A stretch of DNA of 64,000 bases from Mesorhizobium loti (GCA_014189435.1 CP050293.1:2857001-2921000), one strand, 5' to 3'. Shown: positions 1 to 11,321, counted from the first letter of the stretch. The notes: generated by a model not told the origin, from the letters alone. Numbers and translations are program-made.

Positions 1-218
1 AGGATGCCGGTGGCAACGAACAGCCTGAGCTCGTTCGATCCGCCGCGGCGCGCCAAAGTGGCGATGAACAGGCCCATGGCAAAAGAACCGACGATGTTGA
101 TGGCCATCGTGCCCCAGGGATAGTTGGGGCCGACAAGGCGCAGTGCGCCCATATTGGTCAGGTGGCGGATACCGGCGCCGATGCCGCCACCGACCACAAC
201 GAGAAGCAGATTGAACAT
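1..218 (-). CDS. crcB: CrcB-type fluoride channel, N-terminal part (gene runs off window)
   Basis: The minus strand reads from an ATG at 218 into a hydrophobic, glycine-rich protein beginning MFNLLLVVVGGGIGAGIRHL. It continues with a second segment containing NIVGSFAMGLF. The GGxxGAxxRH and N-x-x-G-S-F motifs at this spacing are typical of CrcB/Fluc, small membrane proteins that dimerise to export fluoride. About 72 residues are visible of a family that is usually near 125, so the C-terminal half lies outside the window. No in-frame stop is seen to the edge. It is downstream of the LpxO-like gene on the same strand after a 65-base gap. The family call is firm; function is inferred from the family. 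Confidence 0.85.
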   Translation of the reverse strand, partial: MFNLLLVVVGGGIGAGIRHLTNMGALRLVGPNYPWGTMAINIVGSFAMGLFIATLARRGGSNELRLFVATGI

Positions 219-283
219 CGTCGCTTGCCATACCTATTCAAGGAAATGCGGTCTGCAGCGCCGGCTGCATTGGAGGACTTGCC

Positions 284-1111
284 TCAGGTCGTCCCGGCCT
301 TCTTCTTGGTCGAACCGATCATCTTCCAGTTCTTGTAGAACATGGAATTGATGCGCTCGACGCTCACCGAGACGACGGCGAGCATGCCTGCGATGAGGCG
401 GGGAACCGGGGATGGACGGATGATGTCCATGAACACGCAGTAGCGGCGTCCGTCATACTCGTTGACCGAGCGATGCAGCAGCGTGTCGTCGAAGATGAAC
501 AGCGGGTTGTCGTACCAGTAGTTCTTGACGTTGCCGCACTCGACGAAAATCTCCGATTTCACCGGGATCAGATTGTAGAGAATGCGCAGGCTGAGCCGCA
601 GCGGACCGAAGTGCCAGGAGGTCGATTCGCGCTTGCTGAAGACGGAGACGGCAATGGTCTTGATGTATTTGAAATCCTTGTTGAACTCGGCGACGTTGTC
701 GATCCTGTGCTTGCCGTACCACTGATAGACATACATGCCGCGCCGGCCGGCGCCGAAATTGGCGTCGATGTCGGCGATGATCTCGTCCTTGCGCGCCTTG
801 AAGATGTCCAGGACCTCATTGACCTCGCGCTGATAGTCGGCGGGAAACTGCTCCAGCTTCCACACGCCTGGATTTCTGTAGCACAAGAGGTCGACCAGCA
901 GGTTGAACGGCGAAAGCAGCCAGGTGAACAGGCCGTTGCCGAGGAAATAACCCGAGAATAGCGACAAATCCCTCCTGTCGTTGCGCAGCACGTCGATCAG
1001 GCCGCAAACGATGAAGATCGTCGTCAGGATGGGAACAAAATAGAAGCCAAGGGCAAGAAGCGGGATGGCAATAGCGAATTTGCGAAGGGATTTGCGAAGG
1101 GTTTTTGTCAT
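284..1111 (-). CDS. Aspartyl/asparaginyl beta-hydroxylase-domain protein, LpxO-like
   Basis: This 275-residue protein has a hydrophobic N-terminal anchor (about residues 12-37) and a C-terminal aspartyl/asparaginyl beta-hydroxylase fold. That fold uses Fe(II) and 2-oxoglutarate. Two candidate metal histidines are visible, in SWHFGPLRLSLR and in DDTLLHRSVN, followed by the RRYCVFMDIIRP strand whose arginine usually binds 2-oxoglutarate. Membrane-anchored members of this size include LpxO, which hydroxylates lipid A acyl chains, so lipid A modification is a reasonable guess. A peptide or other substrate cannot be excluded. It sits between the DUF930 gene and crcB on the same strand. The start is the first ATG, just before the membrane segment. 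Confidence 0.75.
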   Translation of the reverse strand: MTKTLRKSLRKFAIAIPLLALGFYFVPILTTIFIVCGLIDVLRNDRRDLSLFSGYFLGNGLFTWLLSPFNLLVDLLCYRNPGVWKLEQFPADYQREVNEVLDIFKARKDEIIADIDANFGAGRRGMYVYQWYGKHRIDNVAEFNKDFKYIKTIAVSVFSKRESTSWHFGPLRLSLRILYNLIPVKSEIFVECGNVKNYWYDNPLFIFDDTLLHRSVNEYDGRRYCVFMDIIRPSPVPRLIAGMLAVVSVSVERINSMFYKNWKMIGSTKKKAGTT

Positions 1112-1271
1112 TTTTCCACGCGCGGAGCGCGATCCTGTTGCGAATGAGGTGCCAAAATCGCGGCAACGACCACCGCCCGGCCGTGCGCCTTGATAAGGTT
1201 TTTTGGGTCACCACACAACGGCCGCGCTATCGCGGCCGGCTGGCTGCCTGATGAAGCCTGCCGGTATCAGG

Positions 1272-1985
1272 TCAATGCACCGCCGGCAGGCCAAGCTCGT
1301 CCCATTTGTCCCTGGGAACCAGATCGCCAACCAGGAATTCGAAGCCGACGACGCTTTCGCCGTCGCCAGCCAGTTGGCATCTGAACTTCAGACCATACCA
1401 GTTTCTGCGACTGCGGAAAGCCGCACCATTCGCGGCGATCGTCGTTCCAGTGATTTTTTCCCGCGCCGTCGCATAGGGTACGACCCGCTCCGGCTGATAA
1501 TCCGTGCGCCATCGGCGGATCTGATCCATCGCTTCGAGATTGCACAACTGCACCATGCGCTCGTCGGACGCAAAAGTGGCGAGATCGGCGCGCGCCTGCC
1601 GGCTGCGCGGATCGGCCAGCGTCTTGGCCGACAGCATCTCGGTCGGCCGGATCATCGCCGGCGCGGCGGGCGATTGGGGTGCGGGCGGGGTCGCAGCGGG
1701 CGGCGGCACCGCTGCGAGCACTTCGGGCACTGTCGGCGACACGGGAGCAGGCAGCGGTCTGGTTGAGGCTTCGAACTGGTGCGGCGTCAGGATGTCGACC
1801 GACACCCGCTCCTCCTCCAGCCGTTTCGGCGGTTTCGGCAACGGCATCAGGGCCAGCATCGCGGCCAGAAGCACATGGAGAGCGAACGCGGCGGAAATGC
1901 CCCAAGGCGAAGCCTCGTTTCGAAGCGTGACGACGACCGGGTCACGCAAGCCTGCTATTCCCGCTCTTTGCGCAGCTTCGCCCAA
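1272..1985 (-). CDS. DUF930 domain protein, membrane-anchored
   Basis: This 237-residue protein has one transmembrane segment near residues 30-50 (FALHVLLAAMLALMPLP) and then a proline- and alanine-rich linker. The C-terminal globular domain (about residues 135-237) contains LCNLEAMDQIRRW and VVGFEFLVGDLVP, matching DUF930, a rhizobial family of unknown function. The layout resembles TonB-like periplasmic proteins with a cytoplasmic N-terminus. The 5' end overlaps the 3' end of rarA by about 30 bases, so the true start could be a later codon closer to the membrane segment. No function can be assigned. Confidence 0.7.
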   Translation of the reverse strand: MGEAAQRAGIAGLRDPVVVTLRNEASPWGISAAFALHVLLAAMLALMPLPKPPKRLEEERVSVDILTPHQFEASTRPLPAPVSPTVPEVLAAVPPPAATPPAPQSPAAPAMIRPTEMLSAKTLADPRSRQARADLATFASDERMVQLCNLEAMDQIRRWRTDYQPERVVPYATAREKITGTTIAANGAAFRSRRNWYGLKFRCQLAGDGESVVGFEFLVGDLVPRDKWDELGLPAVH

Positions 1986-3262
1986 TAATCGAGCCGCTTC
2001 CTGATATCGCGCTCGAAGCCGCGCTCGGGCGGATCATAGAAGGTCTGGCGGCCCATCTTTTCGGGAAAATAGTCCTGCCCCGAAAAGGCATCCGGCTCGT
2101 CATGGTCGTAACGATAGCCGGCGCCGTAATCCTCCTCTTTCATCAGCTTGGTCGGTGCGTTGAGGATGTGCTTGGGCGGCAGCAGCGAGCCGTGTTCTTT
2201 CGCGGCCCGCGTGGCCGCCTTGAAAGCGTTGTAGACGGCGTTGGATTTGGGTGCGGTGGCGAGATAGACGGTGGCCTCGGCAAAGGCGAGTTCGCCCTCG
2301 GGTGAGCCGAGATAGTCGTAGGCATCCTTGGCGGCGTTGGCGACAACAAGCGCCTGCGGGTCGGCAAGGCCAATATCCTCCATCGCCATGCGCACCAGCC
2401 GGCGGCCGAGATAGAGCGGATCCTCGCCGGCATCGAACATGCGCGCGAGATAATAGAGCGCCGCATCGGGATCCGAACCACGCACCGATTTGTGCAGCGC
2501 CGAGATCAGGTTGTAATGGCCGTCCTGGCCCTTGTCGTAGATCGGCGCGCGACGCTGGACGATGCGCTGCAGTCCCTCCTGATCGAAGACTTCGCCGGGC
2601 TTTGCCGCCCGCCAGACTTCCTCTGCGAGGGTAAGCGACGCGCGGCCATCGCCATCGCTCATGCGGATCAGCATGGCCCGCGCCTCGTCGTCGAGCGGCA
2701 GCGCCCTGCCCTCGGTTTCCTCGGCCCGCGCCATCAGCTTGGCGATGCTCTCCTCGCCCAGCGAATGGAAGACCAGAACGCGCGCGCGCGACAGCAAAGC
2801 GGCATTCAGTTCGAAGGAGGGGTTTTCGGTCGTAGCGCCAACCAGCACGACGGTTCCGTCCTCCATGACCGGGAGGAAACTGTCCTGCTGGGCACGGTTG
2901 AAGCGATGGATCTCGTCGACGAACAGCAAGGTCTGGCGACCATTGGCGCGACGCAATTTGGCCGATTCGAACACCTTCTTCAGATCGGCGACGCCGGAAA
3001 AGACAGCCGATATCTGCTCGAAGGCCAGGCTGGTTTCGCCTGCGAGCAGCCGCGCCACGGTGGTCTTGCCGGTGCCGGGCGGGCCCCAGAAGATCATCGA
3101 GCCGAGCGAACCGGAACCGATCAGCCGGGTCAGCGCGCCGTCAGGGCCGGTCAGGTGTTCCTGGCCGACGACCTCGCCAAGATTCTTCGGCCGCAGCCTG
3201 TCAGCCAGCGGCCGCCCGGGCGGCACCTTTTCCGGTTCATCGACGCTGAACAGATCGGCCAT
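1955..3262 (-). CDS. rarA: Replication-associated recombination protein A (MgsA/RarA AAA+ ATPase)
   Basis: RarA is a cytoplasmic AAA+ ATPase related to clamp loaders that acts at stalled replication forks. The 435-residue product has Walker A GPPGTGKTT at about residues 60-68, Walker B LLFVDEIHRF, and sensor 1 VGATTENPSFEL. The C-terminal MgsA tetramerisation region includes SALHKSVRGSDPDAALYYLARM. I start at the ATG at 3262 (MADLFSVDEPEKV). The open frame extends 35 codons further upstream, but that part is unlike the family and overlaps the protease gene. It lies 47 bases downstream of the protease on the same strand. Placement after rplQ and a Do protease is common in Rhizobiales. Confidence 0.93.
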   Translation of the reverse strand: MADLFSVDEPEKVPPGRPLADRLRPKNLGEVVGQEHLTGPDGALTRLIGSGSLGSMIFWGPPGTGKTTVARLLAGETSLAFEQISAVFSGVADLKKVFESAKLRRANGRQTLLFVDEIHRFNRAQQDSFLPVMEDGTVVLVGATTENPSFELNAALLSRARVLVFHSLGEESIAKLMARAEETEGRALPLDDEARAMLIRMSDGDGRASLTLAEEVWRAAKPGEVFDQEGLQRIVQRRAPIYDKGQDGHYNLISALHKSVRGSDPDAALYYLARMFDAGEDPLYLGRRLVRMAMEDIGLADPQALVVANAAKDAYDYLGSPEGELAFAEATVYLATAPKSNAVYNAFKAATRAAKEHGSLLPPKHILNAPTKLMKEEDYGAGYRYDHDEPDAFSGQDYFPEKMGRQTFYDPPERGFERDIRKRLDYWAKLRKERE

Positions 3263-3309
3263 GCACTTCTTTTTCGTTGGAGCATGAGCCCGAATGGACG
3301 GGCTCTGCC

Positions 3310-4797
<1,488 letters not shown>

Positions 4798-4949
4798 TCA
4801 CGAATCCTCCAAGGCAAGTTCGGGGGCATTGTCCCGACGATTGTGCAAAATGAAAGGCTAAGCCGCTGAAATCCGAATATTTTGGGCAAACGCCCTTGGT
4901 TCTGGCCAGAAGATCGGCTTTGGCCGCAATTTACTGCTTCCAGAAAACA

Positions 4950-4974
4950 AAAAAGGGGCCCGTAGGCCCCTTTG
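4950..4974 (-). terminator. Rho-independent terminator after rplQ
   Basis: On the minus strand an AGGGGCC/GGCCCCT stem with a four-base loop is followed by a run of six T. It lies about 25 bases after the rplQ stop and would end the long ribosomal-alpha transcript. Confidence 0.85.
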
Positions 4975-4997
4975 AATTCAATCCGGAAAACCGAGCC

Positions 4998-5429
4998 TTA
5001 TGCGGCTGCGGCGTCCGCGTCGGTGCCTTCGGCTTCGATGCGAGCGCGGTCGCCGGCGCCCTTGGCCGAGACGTCGCGATCGACGAACTCAATGACGGCC
5101 ATCGCGGCGTTGTCACCGTGGCGGAAGCCCGCCTTCATGATGCGCAGATAGCCGCCATTGCGGTTGGCATAGCGCGGGGCGATGGTGTCGAACAGGCGCT
5201 TGACGACGCCTTCGTTACCGATCTGCGCGATCACCTGGCGGCGGGCGTGCAGGTCGCCGCGCTTGCCGAGCGTCACCAGCTTCTCGACGATCGGACGCAA
5301 ATCCTTCGCCTTCGGCAAGGTGGTGACGATCTGCTCATGCTCGAGCAGCGACACGGCGAGGTTGGCGAACATCGACTTGCGATGGCTAATGCTTCGGGCG
5401 AAGCGACGGCCTTTGAAACCGTGGCGCAT
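4998..5429 (-). CDS. rplQ: 50S ribosomal protein L17
   Basis: L17 is a 50S protein near the exit tunnel. The 143-residue product opens [20 protein letters not shown], the family signature, and carries the usual variable Ala/Asp-rich tail. It is the last gene of the alpha operon, 104 bases after rpoA, and is followed by a clear terminator. Length and start agree with alphaproteobacterial L17. Confidence 0.97.
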   Translation of the reverse strand: MRHGFKGRRFARSISHRKSMFANLAVSLLEHEQIVTTLPKAKDLRPIVEKLVTLGKRGDLHARRQVIAQIGNEGVVKRLFDTIAPRYANRNGGYLRIMKAGFRHGDNAAMAVIEFVDRDVSAKGAGDRARIEAEGTDADAAAA

Positions 5430-5533
5430 GGCTCTTTTCCTTCTTCAGTTGCTCAAGAGGCCGCGGCCTCTGATGGTTTTCCGCATGACCGTCGGATCGA
5501 GCGGCCCACGCCGCCGATCCTTGGAATTCATGC

Positions 5534-6544
5534 TCAATATTGGTCTTCGTAACGCTTGGCGAGGTCTTCGATGTTTTCCGGCGGCCAGTCCGGCACTTCC
5601 ATGCCGAGGTGCAGGCCCATCGCCGCGAGGACTTCCTTGATCTCGTTCAGCGACTTGCGGCCGAAGTTCGGGGTGCGCAGCATCTCGGCTTCGGTCTTCT
5701 GGATCAGGTCGCCGATATAGACGATGTTGTCGTTCTTCAGGCAGTTGGCCGAACGCACCGAAAGCTCGAGTTCGTCGACCTTCTTGAGCAGCGCCGGGTT
5801 GAAGGCGAGCTCGGTGACGGCCTCGGCGGCGACTTCCTTCTGCGGCTCGTCGAAGTTGACGAACAGGCCGAGCTGGTCCTGCAGGATGCGGGCGGCGAAA
5901 GCCACCGCGTCCTCGCCGGTGATCGAACCGTCGGTCTCGATGGTCATGGTCAGCTTGTCATAATCGAGAACCTGGCCCTCGCGGGTGTTCTCGACCTTGT
6001 AGGAGACCTTCTTGACCGGCGAATAGAGGCTGTCGACCGGGATCAGGCCGATCGGCGCGTCTTCGGCGCGGTTCCGGTCGGCCGGCACGTAACCCTTGCC
6101 GGTGTCGACGGTGAATTCCATGCGGATTTCGGCGCCTTCGTCCAGCGTGCAGATGACGTGGTCGGGGTTGAGGATCTCAACGTCGCCAACCGTCTGGATG
6201 TCGCCGGCGAGAACCGCACCCGGTCCCTGCTTGCGAACGACCATGCGCTTGGGGCCATCGCCTTCCATACGGATAGCGATTTCCTTGATATTCAAGACGA
6301 TGTCGGTCACGTCCTCGCGCACGCCGGCGATGGACGAGAATTCATGCAGAACGCCGTCGATCTGCACGGCGGTAACAGCCGCACCGCGCAGCGAAGACAG
6401 AAGCACGCGGCGCAGCGCGTTGCCCAGCGTCAGGCCAAAGCCACGCTCGAGCGGCTCGGCGACCAGCGTGGTCAGCGTCTTCTTCTTCGACGAGAACTCG
6501 ATCTTGTTCGGCTTGATCAGTTCCTGCCAATTTTTCTGGATCAT
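5534..6544 (-). CDS. rpoA: RNA polymerase alpha subunit
   Basis: The alpha subunit dimerises to nucleate core RNA polymerase and contacts upstream promoter DNA and activators. The 336-residue product has the N-terminal assembly domain ([20 protein letters not shown] at about residues 30-50) and the C-terminal DNA-contact domain ([16 protein letters not shown], then [16 protein letters not shown]). I start at the ATG at 6544 ([12 protein letters not shown]), as in other alphaproteobacteria. The open frame extends 47 codons upstream but that part is not conserved. It lies between rpsK and rplQ. Confidence 0.97.
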   Translation of the reverse strand: MIQKNWQELIKPNKIEFSSKKKTLTTLVAEPLERGFGLTLGNALRRVLLSSLRGAAVTAVQIDGVLHEFSSIAGVREDVTDIVLNIKEIAIRMEGDGPKRMVVRKQGPGAVLAGDIQTVGDVEILNPDHVICTLDEGAEIRMEFTVDTGKGYVPADRNRAEDAPIGLIPVDSLYSPVKKVSYKVENTREGQVLDYDKLTMTIETDGSITGEDAVAFAARILQDQLGLFVNFDEPQKEVAAEAVTELAFNPALLKKVDELELSVRSANCLKNDNIVYIGDLIQKTEAEMLRTPNFGRKSLNEIKEVLAAMGLHLGMEVPDWPPENIEDLAKRYEDQY

Positions 6545-6650
6545 GATGCTTTCCTTCCGTTGACCCGCCACCATCCAATCGTGGCGGGCGACCTGGAATG
6601 CCGTGGAGGAGCGCACCCTAAGGGCGCTCGCGCGACGTTCGGTAAATTGC

Positions 6651-7040
6651 TTAGACGCGACGCTTCTTGCGCGGGCGGCAGCCATTGTGCGGGATCGGCG
6701 TCACATCACGGATCGAGGTGATGGTGAAGCCGGCCGCCTGCAGGGCGCGCAGTGCCGATTCACGACCGGAGCCAGGTCCGCAGACCTCGACTTCGAGCAT
6801 GCGCATGCCGTGTTCCTGGGCCTTCTTGGCAACATCCTCGGCAGCCATCTGGGCAGCGAACGGGGTCGACTTGCGCGAACCCTTGAAGCCCTGGGCACCG
6901 GCCGACGACCAGGCAATCGAATTGCCCTGCGCGTCGGTGATGGTGATCATCGTGTTGTTGAAGGTCGAATTGACGTGGGCAACGCCCGACGAGATGTTCT
7001 TGCGTTCGCGACGGCGAACACGAGCGGCTTCCTTGGCCAT
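6651..7040 (-). CDS. rpsK: 30S ribosomal protein S11
   Basis: S11 lines the mRNA exit channel of the 30S platform. The 129-residue product shows [14 protein letters not shown] near the start and the C-terminal [16 protein letters not shown] typical of S11. It follows rpsM after a 161-base gap that is mostly an inverted heptamer repeat, an unusual interruption inside an essential operon. Confidence 0.97.
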   Translation of the reverse strand: MAKEAARVRRRERKNISSGVAHVNSTFNNTMITITDAQGNSIAWSSAGAQGFKGSRKSTPFAAQMAAEDVAKKAQEHGMRMLEVEVCGPGSGRESALRALQAAGFTITSIRDVTPIPHNGCRPRKKRRV

Positions 7041-7097
7041 GATAGTCCTTTCAGTTGATCTCTACACCGCCGTAATGCCAGCGGCTCCACCTTCTTC

Positions 7098-7199
7098 GTA
7101 AGGGAGTAAGGGAATAGGGCAGTAAGGGAGTAGGGAAAAATGCCACCCGATTGCCGGGCATTCCCTACTGCCTTACTCCCCTACTCCCATATTCCCCTA
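7098..7199. repeat. Inverted repeat built of degenerate GTAAGGG/GTAGGGA heptamers
   Basis: The left arm (7098-7137) is a run of heptamer-like units such as GTAAGGGAGTAAGGG and the right arm (about 7160-7199) is the complement, such as CCTTACTCCCCTACTCCC. The centre contains a smaller GCC/GGC palindrome. The arms could fold into a long hairpin in the transcript between rpsM and rpsK. The element runs right up to the rpsM stop codon at 7202. A related element lies at 56595-56694. Confidence 0.8.
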
Positions 7200-7201
7200 A
7201 A

Positions 7202-7570
7202 TTACTTCTTCTTGCCGGCGATCGACTTGGCCGGGCCCTTGCGGGTGCGCGCATTGGTATGCGTGCGCTGGCCGCGGACCGGCAGCGAGCGGCGGTGACG
7301 CAGGCCGCGGTAGCAGCCGAGGTCCATAAGCCGCTTGATGTTCATCGAGACTTCGCGGCGCAGGTCGCCCTCGACCTGGTAGTCGCGGTCGATGGTTTCG
7401 CGGATCTGCAGCACTTCCGCGTCGGTCAGCTGGTTGACGCGGCGCTCGGCCGGGATGCCGACCTTGTCGACGATCTCCTGGGCGAACTTCTTGCCAATGC
7501 CGTGAATGTACTGAAGCGCAATGACAACGCGCTTGTTGGTCGGAATGTTGACGCCGGCTATACGAGCCAT
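7202..7570 (-). CDS. rpsM: 30S ribosomal protein S13
   Basis: S13 sits on the 30S head and bridges to L5 and the P-site tRNA. The 122-residue product begins [20 protein letters not shown] and contains the helix-hairpin-helix [10 protein letters not shown] and [21 protein letters not shown] choose the ATG at 7570; 14 upstream in-frame codons are not conserved. The gene is 209 bases after adk. Confidence 0.97.
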   Translation of the reverse strand: MARIAGVNIPTNKRVVIALQYIHGIGKKFAQEIVDKVGIPAERRVNQLTDAEVLQIRETIDRDYQVEGDLRREVSMNIKRLMDLGCYRGLRHRRSLPVRGQRTHTNARTRKGPAKSIAGKKK

Positions 7571-7779
7571 GTTCTTCTCTTCTCCATCTGAGCCGGCCAA
7601 CCTTCTAAACAAGGCGGGCCCGGCGCTATCTTAAGTTGCCCCGCGTCCGGTGGAGGCCGGCCCTTGCGGGAGTTTCCAGTTCAAAGCGGCTGCCTTGCCC
7701 TTGCGGACAAGCAAAGCCCATGCCTGATAGGAAGACGGGCCGCCATACCGCAGCGAACCGCTTCCGTCAAGTGCAATCG

Positions 7780-8376
7780 TTAATTTCCCCGCGCTGCGTC
7801 CTTGAGCACCGCTTCGATCTGTTCCGTCACAGCATCGATGTCGGCCATGCCGTCGACACTGCGGAGCTTGCCCTTGGCATAGTAGTAGCCAATCAGCGGC
7901 GACGTCTTCTTGTAGTATTCTCTCAGACGCTCCTCGAACACGGTCGGATTGTCGTCCTTGCGAACAGGCAGGCCGGCAGCCTGTGCCTCGTTGGCGCGCT
8001 TGACTATACGGCCAACCAGCGCCTTGTCGTCGACGACAAGTTCAATGACGGCGTCGAGGCCCTGCGAGCGATCCGAAAGCATCAGCTCAACCGCATCCGC
8101 CTGCACCAGGGTGCGCGGATATCCGTCGAGGATGAACCCCTTGGCGCAATCTGCCTGATCGATTCGCTCGGCGACGATCGCGTTGACGATGGCGTCGGAG
8201 ACCAGTTCACCGGCATCCATCACCGCCTTGGCGCGCTTGCCGACTTCGGTGCCTGCCTGCACGGCAGCACGCAGCATGTCGCCCGTCGAAAGCTGGGGTA
8301 TGCCGTGTTTTTCTACCAGTCTTTGTGCTTGTGTCCCCTTGCCCGCTCCTGGCGGCCCAAGCAATATCAACCTCAT
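7780..8376 (-). CDS. adk: Adenylate kinase
   Basis: Adenylate kinase interconverts ATP, ADP and AMP in the cytosol. The 198-residue product has the P-loop [13 protein letters not shown] at residues 5-17, the AMP-site region [10 protein letters not shown] and the LID-proximal [16 protein letters not shown]. It is the short form lacking a zinc-binding LID. Its ATG overlaps the expected secY stop as ATGA, the usual translational coupling in this operon. That coupling only appears if a missing base in secY is restored. Confidence 0.96.
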   Translation of the reverse strand: MRLILLGPPGAGKGTQAQRLVEKHGIPQLSTGDMLRAAVQAGTEVGKRAKAVMDAGELVSDAIVNAIVAERIDQADCAKGFILDGYPRTLVQADAVELMLSDRSQGLDAVIELVVDDKALVGRIVKRANEAQAAGLPVRKDDNPTVFEERLREYYKKTSPLIGYYYAKGKLRSVDGMADIDAVTEQIEAVLKDAARGN

Positions 8377-9712
8377 CTGGCTTTCTTCCCCCGCGCAGCT
8401 TCGACTTCTTGATCAGGCCTTCATACTGGTGCGCAATCAGGTGGCCCTGAATCTGCGCAACCGTATCGAGCGTGACACTGACCACGATCAGAAGCGATGT
8501 GCCACCAAGGTAGAACGGTACGCCAGTCGCCGAGATCAGGAACTCCGGCAGCAAGCACACCAGCACCAGATAGATGGCGCCGACGACGGTGATGCGGGTG
8601 AGAACGTAATCGATGTAATCGGCGGTGCGCTCGCCCGGACGATAGCCGGGGATGAAGCCCGAATGCTTCTTGAGCTGGTCGGCGGTGTCCTTCGGGTTGA
8701 AGACAATCGCGGTGTAGAAGAAGGCGAAGAACACGATCATCGCCGCATAAAACAGCATGTAGAGCGGCTGGCCGTGGCCGAGCGAGGCGAGCACGGTGCT
8801 TGCCCAGGCCGGCAAGTTGGTCGTCTGCGAGAAGCCGGCGACGGTGGCCGGCAGCAGCAGCAGCGACGAGGCGAAGATCGGCGGAATGACGCCCGATGTG
8901 TTGAGCTTGAGCGGCAGATGCGAGGTATCGCCCTGGAACATCCGGTTGCCGACCTGACGCTTCGGATACTGGATCAGCAAGCGGCGCTGGGCGCGCTCGA
9001 AGAACACGATGAGCGCAATGACGACGATGGCGAGCACGATGATCGCCAGGATCAGGCCGGTCGACAGCGCGCCGGTGCGGCCAAGCTCCAGCGTGCCGGA
9101 GATGGCGTGCGGCAGGCCGGCGACGATGCCGGAGAAGATGATCAGCGAAATGCCGTTGCCGATGCCGCGGGCGGTGATCTGCTCGCCCAGCCACATCAGG
9201 AACATGGTGCCGCCGACCAGCGTGACGACGGTCGAGATGCGGAAGAACATGCCGGGATCGCTGACGATGCCGTTGCCGCCTTCCAGACCGACCGAAATGC
9301 CATAGGCCTGAACCAGCGCAAGCAGCACGGTGCCGTAGCGCGTGTACTGGTTGATGACCTTGCGCCCCTGTTCGCCTTCCTTCTTCAGCGCTTCCAGTGA
9401 CGGGATGACCGAGGTCATCAGCTGCATGATGATGGAGGCGGAGATGTAAGGCATGATGCCGAGCGCAAAGATCGCCATGCGCTGCACGGCGCCGCCGGCG
9501 AACATGTTGAACATGCCGAGCACGCCCTTGCTCTGCGAGGAGAAGGCCTGGGCGAAGGCGTCGGGATTGATTCCGGGAAGCGGGATGTAGGTGCCGAGGC
9601 GATAGACGAGCAGCGCGCCGATCGTGAACCAGATGCGCTTCTTCAGATCCTCCGCCTTGGCGAAGGCCGAGAAATTCAGATTCGAGGCTAATTGTTCAGC
9701 AGCCGAAGCCAT
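8373..9712 (-). CDS. secY: Preprotein translocase SecY (frame broken by one missing G near the 3' end)
   Basis: SecY is the ten-helix channel of the Sec translocon and works with SecE (encoded at 40631). The frame opens [20 protein letters not shown] and holds all membrane segments, including the plug-side [11 protein letters not shown] and the cytoplasmic loop [19 protein letters not shown]. As written, the frame reads past the expected end and through the start of adk, stopping only at 8207 after an arginine-rich tail unlike SecY. At 8388-8392 there is a run of five C (G on the coding strand). One extra G gives the normal ending KLRGGKKAR and a stop at 8373 that overlaps adk, with the typical length of 446 residues. 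The coordinates given are the corrected gene. Confidence 0.93.
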
Positions 9713-9808
9713 GCCTGATTCTCCGCTTGGTAACGCTTGATGGCCCTTGAGGTCAGGCGGCGCGTTTCACCGAAGCTCACGAGATAAGCTCCGGGCTCTA
9801 AACATGCA

Positions 9809-9832
9809 AGCGGCCGCGTTGACGCGGCCGCC
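9809..9832. other. Perfect GC-rich hairpin between rplO and secY
   Basis: GCGGCCGCG and CGCGGCCGC flank a TTGA loop inside the 193-base rplO-secY gap. No T run follows on the coding strand, so it is more likely a processing or stability hairpin than a terminator. Confidence 0.5.
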
Positions 9833-9905
9833 TCGTTGAGCAGATCAAAGCGCAATCGTGAGCAAAAACGGATCCCACTCTTGCCGATCGCGCTTCAAAT
9901 TGCCG

Positions 9906-10382
9906 TTACTCGGCAGCTGCCTTTTCCTGCGGCAGCTTGACCGAACCGCCGGCCTTTTCGATCTTCTCGATCGCGGCCTTGGAGGCGCCGGCAACGTCAA
10001 AGGCGAGCTTAGCCTTGATCTCGCCGTCCGAGAGGATGCGCACGCCGTCCTTGACGCGGCGGATGACGCCGGCGGCAACCAGCGATTCAGCCGTCACGGT
10101 TGCCTTGGCGTCGAGCTTCTTGGCATCGATGGCCACCTGGATGCGGGCCAGCGACACGACGGTGAAGCTCTTGGCGAAGATGTTGTTGAAGCCACGCTTC
10201 GGCAGGCGCCGGTAGAGCGGCATCTGACCACCCTCGAAGCCGTTGATGGCGACGCCGGAGCGTGCCTTCTGGCCCTTGACACCGCGACCGCCGGTCTTGC
10301 CGGAGCCGGAGCCGATACCACGGCCGAGACGCTTCTTGGAGTGCGTCGCGCCGTCCTTGTCACGCAGATCGTTGAGTTTCAT
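9906..10382 (-). CDS. rplO: 50S ribosomal protein L15
   Basis: L15 is an early-assembling 50S protein. The 158-residue product begins [20 protein letters not shown] and has the basic glycine-rich extension [20 protein letters not shown] (residues 20-40) that threads into 23S rRNA. It follows rpmD by 22 bases and precedes secY after an unusually long 193-base gap. Confidence 0.97.
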   Translation of the reverse strand: MKLNDLRDKDGATHSKKRLGRGIGSGSGKTGGRGVKGQKARSGVAINGFEGGQMPLYRRLPKRGFNNIFAKSFTVVSLARIQVAIDAKKLDAKATVTAESLVAAGVIRRVKDGVRILSDGEIKAKLAFDVAGASKAAIEKIEKAGGSVKLPQEKAAAE

Positions 10383-10404
10383 CTGAGTTCTCCTGCGCTC
10401 TGGC

Positions 10405-10602
10405 TCAGCCCTCGTCCACGACGCGGACGAGATGCTGGACGGCAGCGATCATGCCGCGCACGGAGGGCGTATCTTCCAGCGTGCGCTGCTTGTGCATCTT
10501 GTTGAGGCCGAGGCCGACCAGCGTCGCGCGCTGTTCCTTCGGACGACGGATCGGCGAACCGATCTGCTCAACGGTGATGGTCTTGGTTGCTTTCTTGGCC
10601 AT
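10405..10602 (-). CDS. rpmD: 50S ribosomal protein L30
   Basis: L30 is a small 50S protein found in bacteria with this operon order. The 65-residue product has [20 protein letters not shown] and [20 protein letters not shown], both diagnostic. I use the ATG at 10602 (MAKKATKT); another ATG two codons earlier is possible. It sits between rpsE and rplO. Confidence 0.95.
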   Translation of the reverse strand: MAKKATKTITVEQIGSPIRRPKEQRATLVGLGLNKMHKQRTLEDTPSVRGMIAAVQHLVRVVDEG

Positions 10603-10626
10603 GGTCAAAATCCCTGGTCAGATCGA

Positions 10627-11190
10627 CTATTCTTCAGCCGCAACGGCGGTGCCGCGGCGGGCCTGAAGGGTCGAATACTTGATGCCACGAGCAGCAGCCA
10701 CATCCTTGGGATGCATCTGGCTCTTCAGCGCGTCGAAGGTGGCGCGAACCATGTTGTAGGGGTTCGACGAACCCATCGACTTAGCGACCACGTCATGCAT
10801 GCCGAGCGTCTCGAAGACAGCGCGCATCGGGCCACCGGCGATGATGCCGGTACCTTGCTTGGCAGCGCGCAGCAGCACGCGTCCAGCGCCCCAGCGTCCT
10901 TCGACGTCGTGATGCAGCGTACGGCCCGAGCGCAGCGGCACGAAGATCATGTCGCGCTTGGCCGATTCAGTTGCCTTGCGGATAGCTTCCGGCACTTCGC
11001 GCGCCTTGCCGTGACCAAAGCCGACGCGGCCCTTCTGGTCGCCGACGACGACGAGTGCTGCAAAACCGAAGCGACGGCCGCCCTTGACGACCTTGGCGAC
11101 GCGGTTGATGTGGACGAGCTTGTCCACCATGCCGTCATCGCGTTCTTCACGATCGCGGCCGCGGCCGCCATCCCTACGTTCCTGTGCCAT
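10627..11190 (-). CDS. rpsE: 30S ribosomal protein S5
   Basis: S5 contributes to decoding fidelity on the 30S body. The 187-residue product has a basic, charged N-terminus ([20 protein letters not shown]), the double-stranded RNA-binding fold [20 protein letters not shown], and the [18 protein letters not shown] segment. I start at the ATG at 11190; ten upstream in-frame codons are not conserved. It is preceded by a 131-base gap holding a hairpin repeat. Confidence 0.97.
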   Translation of the reverse strand: MAQERRDGGRGRDREERDDGMVDKLVHINRVAKVVKGGRRFGFAALVVVGDQKGRVGFGHGKAREVPEAIRKATESAKRDMIFVPLRSGRTLHHDVEGRWGAGRVLLRAAKQGTGIIAGGPMRAVFETLGMHDVVAKSMGSSNPYNMVRATFDALKSQMHPKDVAAARGIKYSTLQARRGTAVAAEE

Positions 11191-11290
11191 ATCCTGTTCC
11201 TTGTTTTTTTCCGGAAGCACGGTTGCTGATAAGATCCGGTGCCTCTGTGGGTCACCGGGGGCGAAATCATTTCCTTCGCATAATCTTTAT

Positions 11291-11313
11291 CCGAAAAGTC
11301 TGCAACTTTTCGG
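11291..11313. repeat. CCGAAAAGT...ACTTTTCGG hairpin, first copy beside rplR
   Basis: Nine-base complementary arms separated by CTGCA lie in the rpsE-rplR gap. A close copy is on the other side of rplR at 11774-11816. Hairpins of this core are recalled as scattered intergenic repeats in rhizobia; copy number here cannot be counted beyond these two. Confidence 0.6.
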
Positions 11314-11321
11314 GATCATGC

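Noticed and set aside
7098..7199. Possible CRISPR-like array in the heptamer repeats (also at 56595)
   Set aside because: Units are seven bases without spacers and occur as inverted arms; no cas genes are present.
8207..8372. Arginine-rich C-terminal extension of SecY
   Set aside because: It arises from a single missing G; the corrected frame ends as SecY normally does.
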